From assembly GCA_046328715.1 (NCBI GenBank), contig JAXLWB010000023.1, positions 87,270 through 151,269 on the forward strand: a DNA stretch of 64,000 nt, in the 5' to 3' direction. Under the pieces are notes generated by a model that was not told the DNA's origin, made no database searches, and was given only the letters and a program-made list of their open reading frames with translations. Position 1 is the first letter of the stretch; the number at the start of each line of letters is the position of its first letter. The stretch is from JAXLWB01 sp046328715 (GTDB lineage Bacteria; Chloroflexota; Anaerolineae; Caldilineales; Caldilineaceae). Made by a program: the position numbers and the translations under genes. Positions 33,937 to 43,097 of this stretch are shown here, in pieces.

Positions 33937-34578
33937 TCAACTCAAGCCGTGACGCAGCGCAATGATCGCCGCTTGGGTGCGGTCGGTCACATCCAACTTG
34001 ACAAAGATATTGCTGACGTAGTTTTGCACTGTGCCCTTCGAAAGGTGCAGACGATCGGCAATATCTGCATTGGAGAGGCCATCGGCAATCAACTTGAGGA
34101 TTTCCATCTCGCGCTCGCTGAGGTCGGCGGTTACCGTGGAATCAGCGGGGGCACTGGCGGGGTGAGAAACAAAACTAAACAACTTTCCTGCCACCTTCGG
34201 GTCAACATGGGTCATGCCCGCAACAGTACCCTTAATGGCGCTGATAATCTGTTCGCGCGGCGCATCTTTGAGCAGATAACCAGCCGCGCCGGCGCGCACG
34301 GCATCAAAGACCCATTCATCGTCATCATAGGTGGTTAAGACAAGAACTTTGGTATTAGGAAACTGCTGGCGAATCTGGCGTGTGGCTTGAATACCATTCA
34401 TGATCGGCATACGCAAATCCATCAGCACCAGATCGGGATGCAATTTCTCTACCTGCTCGACCGCCTGTGCGCCGTCATGGGCAATGCCGACGACCTCAAC
34501 GCCCGCTGCGCTGCGCAAAATCAACTGCATCCCTTCAGTTACAATTTCTTGATCGTCACAAAGAATCATTCGAATCAT
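33937..34578 (-). CDS. NarL/FixJ-type response regulator
   Basis: A 213-residue response regulator: receiver domain with acidic pocket CDDQ near the start, phosphoacceptor Asp54 in LVLMDLRMP, Thr/Tyr switch region LVLTTYDDDE and Lys in YLLKDAP; LuxR-type HTH at about 145-210 (LSEREMEILKLIADGLSNAD). It partners with the histidine kinase encoded 127 bp upstream. The pair is divergent from an ABC exporter operon, a common arrangement where the exporter is the target (inference). ATG 34578 was preferred over TTG 34596. Confidence 0.92.
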   Translation of the reverse strand: MIRMILCDDQEIVTEGMQLILRSAAGVEVVGIAHDGAQAVEQVEKLHPDLVLMDLRMPIMNGIQATRQIRQQFPNTKVLVLTTYDDDEWVFDAVRAGAAGYLLKDAPREQIISAIKGTVAGMTHVDPKVAGKLFSFVSHPASAPADSTVTADLSEREMEILKLIADGLSNADIADRLHLSKGTVQNYVSNIFVKLDVTDRTQAAIIALRHGLS

Positions 34579-34705
34579 GATTGGTTTCACACTCAAGTTA
34601 GGGTCGGCAGATGATTAGGAGCGGCAAATTTCACTACTCTGTAAATCATATGCTGCGACATTTGTCGTTCTGAGGAGCAGACAGCCGCTCATCAAAATAG
34701 CAGAT

Positions 34706-36049
34706 CTACCCAGTCTCAGAACTCACACTCAACGTTACAATTGTTCCCTTGCCCACACCGCTTTCAATTTCAAGCTGGCCACCGATCAACTCAGCGCGTT
34801 CTTTCATCCCGCGCAAGCCATAGCGATCTACCAGCGTAAGGTTGGTCAGATCAAAGCCACGCCCATCATCGCTGACGGTTAACAGCACGTTACCATTTGT
34901 ACGCTGGAGTGACACACTTAGTGCTTTGGCCTGGGCATGAAGCAAGGCATTGGTCATTGCCTCTTGGGCAACCCGATAGATGTTCTGCTCACTCTGTTCA
35001 GCAAGTTCACCGACATCGTCCAGGTGCAATTGCAATTTCATTCCGCTGCGTTTGGCGACCGAATGAGCCACTGTCTCCAACGCCAACTTCAATCCTAGAT
35101 CATCGAGGGGCGAGGCCCGCAACGATTGCAGCGCACGCCGGGTTTCGGCCAGGCCGCTGCGCGTCTGCACCAATGCCTTGCGTAACAAATGGCGCGCCTC
35201 GCCGGGTGACGATTCAAAGACGCTGTCCACCGCTTCAAGCTGAACCGATACTGCGCTCAATGAATGGGCCAGGGTATCGTGCAACTCCCGTGCCATCTGA
35301 TTGCGCTCGCGACTGATCGTCAGTTGTTCTAGAGTGGCGGCATGTTCGCGCAGTTTATTATTGGCCAGCGCAAGTTCCCGCCGCTGTTGGCGCTGAGCGC
35401 CGATCATCTGTGTCAGGATATAACCTACGGCCATAAAAATGATAGTCCGAACCACACTGGCAAAGAGCAAATTATCCCCTATCGATCCCATCTGCGAATC
35501 GTAGAAGAAAAGCAACACCGGCACCTCAATCAGAAATGTCAGCAGAATATACCCCAACACCCGTTTGAAATCATATTGCCAGGCGACGATCACCAGCGGT
35601 ACCATCAACGAAAGCAACATACTCCAGGCACTGTCCTGCACCGTAAAATTAGGGCGACCGCGCGAGGTGATCTGCATCAACTCATTGTTATGAATCAGGT
35701 AGGAGAGATAACCATAGCGCTGCAGAATACTCCCCACCATATAGAGAAGTATCGCAACCGGCAAAAAGCTTGCTTGAAGCCACTGACGCAGATGATCAGA
35801 ATAGAGATACAACAACAGCGCAAACAAGCCAGCCGCATTCAGCACAAAAATCCAGGGTGAAATCGGAATGCGTGGCGTAGGAATGTTAAACCAGAATTGG
35901 GAAAGAAAGTAGCCAAGGCTTACAAGCTGCAAGCTACCCATCACAGCCAGAATCAAACGAAAAACCGACAACAAGCCAGGTTCGATATTGGCGCATGGTT
36001 CATTACTTTCCAAAAGTTGCACGTTCTGTGTCTGTTCCGTCATAGCCAT
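34706..36049 (-). CDS. NarL-family sensor histidine kinase with membrane domain
   Basis: A 447-residue kinase. About six transmembrane segments occupy residues 25-215 with no large outer sensory loop. A short coiled coil (QRQQRRELALANNKLREHAATLE, quoted as two joined heptad stretches) follows, then a HisKA_3 phosphoacceptor box (RERNQMARELHD, His257). The HATPase domain has EAMTNALLHAQA, DDGRGFD and GLRGMKERA. Kinases of this layout sense signals within the membrane, often cell-envelope stress or drugs. It is co-directional with the response regulator and divergent from the ABC exporter operon at 36338. Confidence 0.92.
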   Translation of the reverse strand: MAMTEQTQNVQLLESNEPCANIEPGLLSVFRLILAVMGSLQLVSLGYFLSQFWFNIPTPRIPISPWIFVLNAAGLFALLLYLYSDHLRQWLQASFLPVAILLYMVGSILQRYGYLSYLIHNNELMQITSRGRPNFTVQDSAWSMLLSLMVPLVIVAWQYDFKRVLGYILLTFLIEVPVLLFFYDSQMGSIGDNLLFASVVRTIIFMAVGYILTQMIGAQRQQRRELALANNKLREHAATLEQLTISRERNQMARELHDTLAHSLSAVSVQLEAVDSVFESSPGEARHLLRKALVQTRSGLAETRRALQSLRASPLDDLGLKLALETVAHSVAKRSGMKLQLHLDDVGELAEQSEQNIYRVAQEAMTNALLHAQAKALSVSLQRTNGNVLLTVSDDGRGFDLTNLTLVDRYGLRGMKERAELIGGQLEIESGVGKGTIVTLSVSSETG

Positions 36050-36337
36050 AGTATAGCATAAATACAACTTACGAGAACGAGTGATTCGGCTGACAAAATG
36101 GGGTGATTAGATTCACGTCAATGCCAATCAAGTTCACACAGATGGCTCATCCTCTTCACTTGGCCCTGAGCCCAGGCCGGTCTATCCTTGACAACGTGTA
36201 GGGAAGTGGCCTATGGGATTCAGAGCCGTTAGCGTCAGCGCACGGTTTGGGGCAGGCAACATGAGTTGCGGCACACACGATCCTTACTAACGTGCGGGCT
36301 TCTGACATTCGTAGTTTAAAGCAATCAAGGGAAAGCT

Positions 36338-37168
36338 ATGACCAACCCAACTGATCCGATCATCGAAATCTCAAATATGAGTAAAGTTTACCAAATGGGG
36401 GAGGTTCAGGTCCAGGCCCTAAACGATGTTTCCCTGGCTGTGGAACCAGGGGAGTATATGGCCATCATCGGTGCCAGCGGTTCAGGCAAGAGTACGCTGA
36501 TGAACATGATTGGACTCCTCGATCGTCCAACCGATGGCAGCTACAAAATACGGGGCAAAGAGACCAATAGCCTAGCCAAGAACGAACAGGCCGATATGCG
36601 CAACCAGGAGATTGGTTTTATCTTTCAGCGCTTCAACCTATTGGCAAGGGCGATGGCCGTTCGTCAGGTAGAGCTACCGCTCTTTTACGCTGGTATTACC
36701 GGCAGCCAATCGCGCAAGATGGCGATTGACGCGCTGACACGTGTTGGTCTAGGGCAGCGCATTGACCATCGACCAGAGCAACTTTCTGGTGGCCAACAGC
36801 AACGTGTCGCCATCGCTCGCGCCTTAGTCAACAATCCCAGCATCCTGCTCGCCGACGAGCCAACCGGGGCATTGGACAGCAAGACCGCCGCCGAAATCCT
36901 CAACCTGTTTGATGAACTGCATCAACAAGGAATTACGTTGGTGGTGGTGACGCACGATATGCACGTTGCCAGCCGTGCCCAGCGTATCATCACCTTGATG
37001 GATGGCAAGATCACGGATGACACGTCGGTGAAGAATCATCCAGAGAAACAGCAAGCGGATCGGCCACAGGCAGAGCCAGCATTGAACAGCCCCTCCATGG
37101 TGATGGTCAGCAACGGCACAGCACCTGTTCCTGTCCAAGCGAACCGTACGCTAGAGGTGATTTTATGA
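36338..37168 (+). CDS. MacB/LolD-type ABC transporter ATP-binding protein
   Basis: A 276-residue ATPase: Walker A GASGSGKST (45-53), Q-loop FQRFN, signature LSGGQQQR (149-156), Walker B ILLADEPTGALD (169-180) and switch His in VVTHD. The sequence after about residue 230 is a hydrophilic tail of about 45 residues not needed for the fold. It overlaps the permease gene by 4 bp. The system belongs to the type VII ABC (MacB/Lol/Ftx) group, which uses ATP to move or extrude molecules mechanically. Confidence 0.93.
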   Translation: MTNPTDPIIEISNMSKVYQMGEVQVQALNDVSLAVEPGEYMAIIGASGSGKSTLMNMIGLLDRPTDGSYKIRGKETNSLAKNEQADMRNQEIGFIFQRFNLLARAMAVRQVELPLFYAGITGSQSRKMAIDALTRVGLGQRIDHRPEQLSGGQQQRVAIARALVNNPSILLADEPTGALDSKTAAEILNLFDELHQQGITLVVVTHDMHVASRAQRIITLMDGKITDDTSVKNHPEKQQADRPQAEPALNSPSMVMVSNGTAPVPVQANRTLEVIL

Positions 37169-38379
37169 TCAAAATCGTGCGCTATCTTGGCGTGGCTTTT
37201 GAGAGCATTTTCTCGAACAAACTGCGCGCGGCACTCACCATGTTGGGCATCATCATTGGCGTGGCCGCAGTGCTCTCGACGATGGGCATCGGCGCAGGGG
37301 CCTCGGCCAGCATTACCTCCAGCATCCAGAGCCAGGGCACCAACTTGCTGGAAATCAGTTCAACCGGCAATACGCAAACCCTGACCGTCAATGATGCCGA
37401 TGTGCTTGCCGATCCAACCCTTCATCCTGACTTTGGCGCAGTGCTGACCTTGATCCGAACCAACCTGACCATGGTCGTCAACGACAACAGCAGTTCCGGC
37501 CAGGTGCAAGGTGTGCAGCCCATCTATGCCACAGTGCGCAATTTGACGGTCGAAAATGGGCGCTTCTTCAACGACGAAGAGATGACCCAACAGTCGCCGG
37601 TGGTGGTGCTGGGTGCGACATTGGCCTCCGATCTCTTTGGGACAGCCGATCCACTCGGGCAGGATGTACGGATTGGCGGCGATGTTTTCAGCGTGGTCGG
37701 AGTGCTCAAGAAGAGTGGCGGCAACAGTTTCTTCAGCAACGACCAGGCCGCCTTTGTTCCTTTTACCGTCGCCCAGCGTCGATTGGTCACACCCACCTAT
37801 TATCGAGGTCAACCGACGGTCAGCAGTATCACGGTGCAAGTCAAAGATGGGGCCTCGATGGACAAGGCCCAGACAGCGATCGAAATGCAACTGCGCCTTT
37901 TACATGGTCTCCGTTCCGAAGACAAGAATGACTTTTCGATCTTCAACCAAGCCAGTCTGCTCGACGCATTGGGCAGCGTCACCCAGGTCTTAACTATCTT
38001 TCTGGGCTCAATCGGTGGTATCAGCCTCTTGGTTGGCGGCATCGGCATCATGAACATCATGCTTGTCTCAGTGACCGAACGCACCAAGGAGATTGGCCTG
38101 CGCAAGGCGCTCGGTGCCCACGATAGTGATATTTTGCTTCAGTTTTTGGTTGAGGCACTGGTGCTCTGTCTGCTCGGTGGGTTGATTGGCGTAAGTTTGA
38201 GCTACGGCATCGCCTATCTAGTCAGCCTGATTCCAGCGGTAGAGTTCGAGGTGATCATCACCTCTTCGGCGTTGCTGTTGGCGCTCGGCGTCTGTTCGGC
38301 CTCGGCCTTTGTCTTTGGACTTTACCCAGCATTGCGTGCCACCCGGCTCGACCCAATCGAAGCGTTACGATACGAGTAA
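37165..38379 (+). CDS. MacB/FtsX-type ABC transporter permease
   Basis: A 404-residue permease with one N-terminal transmembrane helix (LTMLGIIIGVAAVLSTMGIG), a large extracytoplasmic MacB-type periplasmic-core domain (about 50-270), and three C-terminal helices beginning at IGGISLLVGGIGIMNIMLVS. The FtsX motif TERTKEIGLRKALGA and the C-terminal GLYPALRATRLDPIEALRYE are diagnostic. It couples to the ATPase encoded directly upstream (4-bp overlap). Confidence 0.93.
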   Translation: MIKIVRYLGVAFESIFSNKLRAALTMLGIIIGVAAVLSTMGIGAGASASITSSIQSQGTNLLEISSTGNTQTLTVNDADVLADPTLHPDFGAVLTLIRTNLTMVVNDNSSSGQVQGVQPIYATVRNLTVENGRFFNDEEMTQQSPVVVLGATLASDLFGTADPLGQDVRIGGDVFSVVGVLKKSGGNSFFSNDQAAFVPFTVAQRRLVTPTYYRGQPTVSSITVQVKDGASMDKAQTAIEMQLRLLHGLRSEDKNDFSIFNQASLLDALGSVTQVLTIFLGSIGGISLLVGGIGIMNIMLVSVTERTKEIGLRKALGAHDSDILLQFLVEALVLCLLGGLIGVSLSYGIAYLVSLIPAVEFEVIITSSALLLALGVCSASAFVFGLYPALRATRLDPIEALRYE

Positions 38380-38382
38380 GAT

Positions 38383-38449
38383 GCAGGTGGCAGGTGGCAA
38401 GTCGCAGGTCGCAAAACCATTTCCTGCAACTTGCAACTTGCAACCTGCG
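38383..38449. repeat. Stuttering quasi-palindrome of GGTGGCA units
   Basis: Left arm 38383-38413 is built from GCAGGTGGCAGGTGGCAAGT-like repeats; right arm 38424-38449 is the complement built from CAACTTG units. About 22 of 26 positions pair. It fills the gap between the permease stop and the SD (AGGAG) of the fusion-protein gene. Confidence 0.7.
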
Positions 38450-38468
38450 CCATTGATAGGAGATTATC

Positions 38469-40070
38469 ATGACTAAATTTAACAAGTGGACAGGCGCTGT
38501 TCTTATAGCATTGGGCATTGGTGCGGGCGGCTATCTGGTGGCAACCGGGCGGATTGACTTACGGCCCGCAACAGCCCAGGCCCAATCCACCAATGCAGCA
38601 GTTTCTACGGTACAGATCCAATCCGCCGCCAACGTCATCGGCAAGGTGAGCGCTTCGGGCAAGATCGGATTAGTCGCCACCAATTACGTGGTGATGGATG
38701 TCAGTGGCACCGTGCGCCAGGTGGCTGTCCATGCAGGCGATGTGGTCAAAGCGGGGGATACGCTCTTGACGCTCGACAGCACCGAGTTGGAACGGGCGGC
38801 GCGTAGGGCACAGTTGAGTGTCGATGCCGCCAAAAATTCCCTGGCCCAACTGCAAAAGCCAGCCAGCGACATGGAGATCGCCGCCGCCCTGGCCGATCTG
38901 CTTTCTGCCCAGCAGAAACTCGCCGACGCCCAAAAGCCAGCCTCCGAGACGGAGATTAGTGCCGCCAAGGCCAACGTCACCTCGGCTTGGGCCAAATACA
39001 ACGAGTTGTTAGCACCGAAGAGTCAGGCCGAAATTACCAAGTTGGAGGCTTCCCTGCGCCAGGCCGAAGTCACCATGGCCGAAAAGCAACGGGCCTATGA
39101 CCAGATCAAATGGCGCAATGATGTCGGCATGACGCCAGAAGCCGCCGCCTTACAACAGGCTACCATCGCCTATGAATCAGCCAAGGCCGACTACGAGGTC
39201 AGCACCAAGGCAGCCGACACCTCCACCGTGCAGAGCGCGCTGAGTAGTGCGCGCACGGCTGAGCAACAGCTTAGCGATTTGCAGGCCAAGCCCGACAAGG
39301 CCAGCATTGCTTCGGCCCAATCTGCCGTCGCCACCGCCCAACAGAAGCTGGACGATCTAAAACAGGGTTCCGACTCACTGGCGCTCGAAGCAGACCAGAT
39401 CAAGCTCGATCAGGCATTGGTCGATCTCGAAGAAGCCTATAGCAATCTGGCCAAAGCCAAGCTGACCGCACCGGTGAGTGGCGTCGTCTTAAGCATCGAC
39501 GCCGAAAGCGGGCAACGATTGGCCTCGGGTGCCAGCGTCGCCCAGATTGCCGATCTCAACGCGCTGCAATTGACCGTCGATGTGGCCGAAGTCGATATCG
39601 ACCAGATCAAAACGGGTCAGAAGGCCGAGGTTACAGTCGATGCCCTGGCCGGCAAGAGCTACGACGGAACAGTCGAACGGATTGCCCCGCTCAGCAGCAG
39701 CAACTCGGGCGTGGTCAACTATCAGGTCACCATTCTGCTCGACAAGGCGCAACTCAACGGCGTCCGCCCCGACATGACCGCCGTGGCCAAACTGGTCAAA
39801 GACACCACCGTCAGCGGCTGGCTGGTGCCGACCACGGCCATCACCCAGAACAACGGCCAGGCGACCGTCACCGTCGTGCGCAACGGGGCACAACAACAAG
39901 TAGTCGTCACCCCCGGCGAAGTGCAGGGCGAATGGACCGTCGTACAAGCGCCCGAACTCCAAAATGGCGACAGCGTGGTCGGAACGGTCACCACCTATAC
40001 CAACGATTCGAACAGTGCCGGCTTTGGTCCAGGGAGAGGCGGCCCGCCTGGTGGAGGACGGGGAGGATGA
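38469..40070 (+). CDS. HlyD/MacA-type membrane fusion (adaptor) protein of the ABC exporter
   Basis: A 533-residue protein with one N-terminal membrane anchor (AVLIALGIGAGGYLVA), a biotinyl-lipoyl half-motif (GTVRQVAVHAGDVVKAGDTLL), a long Ala/Gln-rich coiled-coil hairpin at about 105-320 and the second lipoyl half (LTAPVSGVVLSIDAESGQRL). The beta-barrel part follows, and the C-terminus is a Gly/Pro/Arg-rich tail. With the ATPase and permease it forms a tripartite-like exporter. No outer-membrane channel gene is nearby, which agrees with a cell without a classical outer membrane. Confidence 0.92.
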   Translation: MTKFNKWTGAVLIALGIGAGGYLVATGRIDLRPATAQAQSTNAAVSTVQIQSAANVIGKVSASGKIGLVATNYVVMDVSGTVRQVAVHAGDVVKAGDTLLTLDSTELERAARRAQLSVDAAKNSLAQLQKPASDMEIAAALADLLSAQQKLADAQKPASETEISAAKANVTSAWAKYNELLAPKSQAEITKLEASLRQAEVTMAEKQRAYDQIKWRNDVGMTPEAAALQQATIAYESAKADYEVSTKAADTSTVQSALSSARTAEQQLSDLQAKPDKASIASAQSAVATAQQKLDDLKQGSDSLALEADQIKLDQALVDLEEAYSNLAKAKLTAPVSGVVLSIDAESGQRLASGASVAQIADLNALQLTVDVAEVDIDQIKTGQKAEVTVDALAGKSYDGTVERIAPLSSSNSGVVNYQVTILLDKAQLNGVRPDMTAVAKLVKDTTVSGWLVPTTAITQNNGQATVTVVRNGAQQQVVVTPGEVQGEWTVVQAPELQNGDSVVGTVTTYTNDSNSAGFGPGRGGPPGGGRGG

Positions 40071-40147
40071 GGTAGAAGCAAAAGCGCTTGTCTATCTGCC
40101 AAGGGAGCAAGAACAGGAGTAAGCCCGAAGAGAACGACCAATTACAC

Positions 40148-40185
40148 CAAGAAGAGGTGACGGAGTGTTCCGTCACCTCTTCTTG
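40148..40185 (+). terminator. Strong hairpin ending the ABC exporter operon
   Basis: A perfect 17-bp stem (CAAGAAGAGGTGACGGA at 40148-40164, complement at 40169-40185) with a GTGT loop, 77 bp after the fusion-protein stop. Only a short T-poor tail follows, so the terminator call rests on position and stem strength. Confidence 0.75.
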
Positions 40186-40256
40186 TATATGGCAAAGACA
40201 ACGAATTTAGCAATAGGTAATCAAACCCCGTAAAAACCCATTGCATCTCAACCTAT

Positions 40257-40461
40257 TAACGTCAGTTCGGAGTTATTCAACCGGTAGATTAGAAAAACTT
40301 TCAAATTATCGAAGCAAATCAGTCAATTTTCGTGGGAAATAGGTCATCGTGCCAACCTTGGTTAAAATCTGCCAATTTGCGACCAATTTTTATACCGACT
40401 TCCGACGAATCGCTTCGTAATTTGAGCCTTTTCTATCGCTTTTAATTCCGAACTCACGTTA
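40257..40461. mobile_element. 205-bp MITE-like element with 19-bp terminal inverted repeats
   Basis: The ends are 19-bp imperfect inverted repeats with 17 matches: TAACGTCAGTTCGGAGTTA at 40257-40275 and, in reverse complement, TAACGTGAGTTCGGAATTA at 40443-40461. They begin and end with TA, which would suit a TA target duplication. The interior is AT-rich and codes for nothing. The right end supplies the stop codon of the truncated frame 40459-40788. No transposase of matching type is in the window. Confidence 0.6.
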
Positions 40462-40788
40462 GTAGAGGAGGTGCACCCGCACGGTAGATGCATTATTGGG
40501 CGTGGTGAAATTGCCGCCCTTTTGCGTCCAAGTAGAAGGAGCTAAAACTTCAGCGGCAACTGCCTGCTCGGAAATAAAGGCACCTGCACTGTTATAGTAG
40601 GCAGCCCGTACTTCCCAAGCTCTCTCGCCACTTTCCGGGTCATTTTCGCCCCGCAACCAGGCAGTTAGGCTGTAAGAAGTGGTCGTGGAGACTGGTAGCG
40701 AGGTAGTGGTGACAGGCGTGGTGATGCGGTTGCTGATAGCCATCCAGCCGATGCTGCTGATTTGAAAGCGCTGACACGTTGGGTTCGG
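40459..40788 (-). pseudogene. Remnant of a secreted protein with carbohydrate-binding-like domain
   Basis: About 110 codons resembling the C-terminal carbohydrate-binding-type beta-sandwich of large extracellular proteins: SYSLTAWLRGENDPESGERA, VRAAYYNSAGAFISEQ and GGNFTTPNNASTVRVHLL. The normal end of such a domain (W-x-x-FDDV) is missing because the frame stops inside the terminal repeat of the adjacent MITE-like element. Upstream, the frame runs into the 125-bp tandem array and no start or signal peptide is found. Broken at both ends. Confidence 0.6.
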
Positions 40789-40851
40789 CGTCGCTGCCAT
40801 CAGGTAACAGCTTGCTTCGGCAACAAATGGGCTCTTCCTATCGCCTTTTTT

Positions 40852-41475
40852 CTCCCGTAAAACATAATCAAGGGATTTCCAGCCAACCTTTACCTCGGTC
40901 AACACCGGCTGGGCAGCGCCCACCGACTTTTCCGCAGAGAAAAAGAAGGGATGGTGCCTCACCACCGTTTCTTTTACCAGGGTGAAAAGGAAAGGGCAGT
41001 CACCCACCCGACTTTTACAGCGCTCAACGCCGGCTGTGCAGCGTCCACTAACTTTTTAGCAGAAAGAAAGAAGTAATGGTAGATCACCAACGTTTCTTTA
41101 CCCAGGGTGAAAAGGAAAGGACAGTCACCCACCCGACTTTTACAGCGCTCAACGGCGGCTGGACAGCGTCCACTGAATTTTTAGCAGAGAGAAAGAAGTG
41201 TTGGTACTTCACCATTGTTGCAGTTGCCAGGGTAAAAAGCGCAGGGCAATCATCCACACAACCTTTACCAGGCACAACGTCGAGTGTGCAGCATCCAATG
41301 ACCTTTTACCAGAGGAAATGACGTGTCGGTAGTTCTCCATCGGCTCTACCCCAGAGCAGCAAAGCGTCAGTGTTCTGCCAACTGACCTCTGTTGCGACAG
41401 AAATCAGTGTGTACCCTTTCACGGAATTTTTACCAGAACCAACGGCCCCTGGAACTCTCCTGTTTACGCTTTCGT
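40852..41475. repeat. 125-bp tandem repeat array, about five units
   Basis: Units begin near 40852, 40977, 41102, 41227 and 41351, so the period is 125 (last step 124). The two central units (CCAGGGTGAAAAGGAAAGG..., at 40977 and 41102) are nearly 90% identical, while outer units diverge progressively. Each central unit holds a GGGTGA/TCACCC hairpin pair and a TTTTTAGCAGA...AGAAAGAAGT block. 125 is not a multiple of 3 and frames break, so the array is probably non-coding. Confidence 0.75.
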
Positions 41476-41551
41476 TAGCTAGCGAGGTGGACAGCATAGC
41501 GCTTGTCTATCCAAAATCAGAACGCTCATCCTTGAAAAGATAGTCTTACTG

Positions 41552-42982
41552 CATTGGTGACAAATTAAGCGTTTAGAGCGATTGTCAACTTGAGGGAGAG
41601 AAGAGTTGACGGTTGGTCAGAACGGATAGATTTAAGAATGCCCAGGCGTTTGACATTGGCAACAAGATAATCAATCAGGTTGTCGGCATTCCCCTTGTGA
41701 TGAGTCCTAGCAAAGAAAGGAAGCGAGCGATAGACCATCTCCATAGAAATGCGAGCAAAGGGTTTGTTGAGTTGCTGAGCGACTTGGTCAGTCAGGTCAA
41801 CCAGAACCGCATAGAGAATCCAGGTCGCCCAGAGTTGCATTTGTACAGCATTCTGAGCCGAACAATGAAAGAAAGCTAAACCGAGCAGGCGTTTGACAAT
41901 GGCATAGGCATCTTCAATTCGCCAGCGTTGCCAGTAAAGAGCCACGGCATACTCAACGGGAAGATGCGATGCATCGAGGTCGTTGGTGAGATAGCGATAC
42001 CACTTGCCGTGATAGAGAAATTGAATCAGGCGCACTTGCTGGCGGTCATCACCTTGTCCAATCCAACCGATTTGGTCATGCACCACAGCAGTTTTGAGCA
42101 GCAACGATTCCCCCTGGAATGCCAGATTGCTCTTGGCACGTGTGATGAAAAAGACACCTTGTTCACCAAGGTGGCGGAAGAAAGTGAAGTTGGTGAAACC
42201 CAAATCGAAAATGAGCAGGCTGCCTGTGAGCAGATGGGAGCGCACTTTGTCGAGAAAGCTTTGGTCATGCGCTTGTGCATCTTCTTCATACCAAACCTGG
42301 GTAGGCAGGCGAGTGACGATATCCAGAATCGCTAACATGCGTCCCGCCAATGGATTCTTTTCATTCTCCTGCAGCAACCCGACCTTGCACAAGAGTGCAT
42401 CCAGAGTTGAGCCATCGCAGGCGCAAACCTGAGTGTATTGCCTTTTCGCCCAGGCAAGTTCAGCGGGTAAGGGGCGGCTGCGTTCCAAACTGCGTTTTGC
42501 CAGTCCAGGCAATAGCTCAAGCAGAACTTGCAGAAACAACTCTGCTGGCAACATACGCAAGCGAGTCGAGAGTGCTTGTTGCGTTAAGCCTTGTAAGGGG
42601 GCGACCCACAAAACACATTCTTCGTGCACCAGTCGCACCATTTCGCAGATGCTGCCGGTTTGCTGCCAGAGCAGACTCAATACTAAGGCCATCATCACGG
42701 GTAACGTCAGGATGCGGGCACGCAGCCCAAGCGCTTCGTATACAGCGATTTGCGCCAGGGTCGCTGGATGCACAATCGCGGGAGCCGTTCTACCACTTGT
42801 TCATCTGGCAATTCGCTGCTCAACCGTTTGCTCCGATCACGCTGAACCGCTCGCGTGTGTCGCACACTGCTTGCTTTTTAGTTTTATTTTCTTTTTCTGG
42901 TTCGCTCATCCTTTCATTTTACAGGCTTGTCTGCTCTCCCCAGATTTGACAACCTCTGTAAATGCTTAATTTGTTACTGATG
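41552..42982 (-). mobile_element. IS4-family insertion sequence, 1431 bp, with terminal repeats and target duplication
   Basis: The ends are 29-bp imperfect inverted repeats (CATTGGTGACAAATTAAGCG at the left; CATCAGTAACAAATTAAGCA in reverse complement at the right). A 9-bp direct repeat GTCTTACTG flanks the element at 41543-41551 and 42983-42991, the expected target duplication. It contains one transposase gene on the minus strand. The intact duplication suggests a fairly recent insertion. Confidence 0.85.
41565..42773 (-). CDS. IS4-family DDE transposase, possibly N-terminally frameshifted
   Basis: A 402-residue transposase with D120 (CACDGSTLDAL), D190 (LLIFDLGFTN) and E287 in the YREK signature (YWQRWRIEDAYAIVK), diagnostic of IS4. 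The frame begins at GTG 42773 without a clear SD. A better-looking ATG at 42909 (MSEPEKENKTKK) opens another frame that stops at 42820, and a third frame in between reads ELPDEQVVERLPRLCI. The N-terminus may therefore have been disrupted by indels, and the element may be inactive. Confidence 0.85.
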   Translation of the reverse strand: MHPATLAQIAVYEALGLRARILTLPVMMALVLSLLWQQTGSICEMVRLVHEECVLWVAPLQGLTQQALSTRLRMLPAELFLQVLLELLPGLAKRSLERSRPLPAELAWAKRQYTQVCACDGSTLDALLCKVGLLQENEKNPLAGRMLAILDIVTRLPTQVWYEEDAQAHDQSFLDKVRSHLLTGSLLIFDLGFTNFTFFRHLGEQGVFFITRAKSNLAFQGESLLLKTAVVHDQIGWIGQGDDRQQVRLIQFLYHGKWYRYLTNDLDASHLPVEYAVALYWQRWRIEDAYAIVKRLLGLAFFHCSAQNAVQMQLWATWILYAVLVDLTDQVAQQLNKPFARISMEMVYRSLPFFARTHHKGNADNLIDYLVANVKRLGILKSIRSDQPSTLLSLKLTIALNA

Positions 42983-43097
42983 GTCTTACTGGAAGATTGC
43001 AGACTTATTCTGTGGATCATGCACTTGCCTGAGAGCATCGCTATTCACTTTATTTCGACCTTTCGTGTAAGTTTTTTGACATAATTAAGTAATCAAA

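Noticed and set aside
36188..36217. Promoter TTGACA/TATGGG before the ABC exporter
   Set aside because: The -10 matches only half the consensus and the spacing is 18; too weak to list as a feature.
40789..41007. N-terminal part of a gene ending at 40459
   Set aside because: This part is a translation of the tandem array, not of a protein domain; only about 110 codons resemble a domain.
40852..41475. CRISPR array
   Set aside because: The period of 125 bp has no short constant repeat with variable spacers, whole units are similar, and no cas gene is present.
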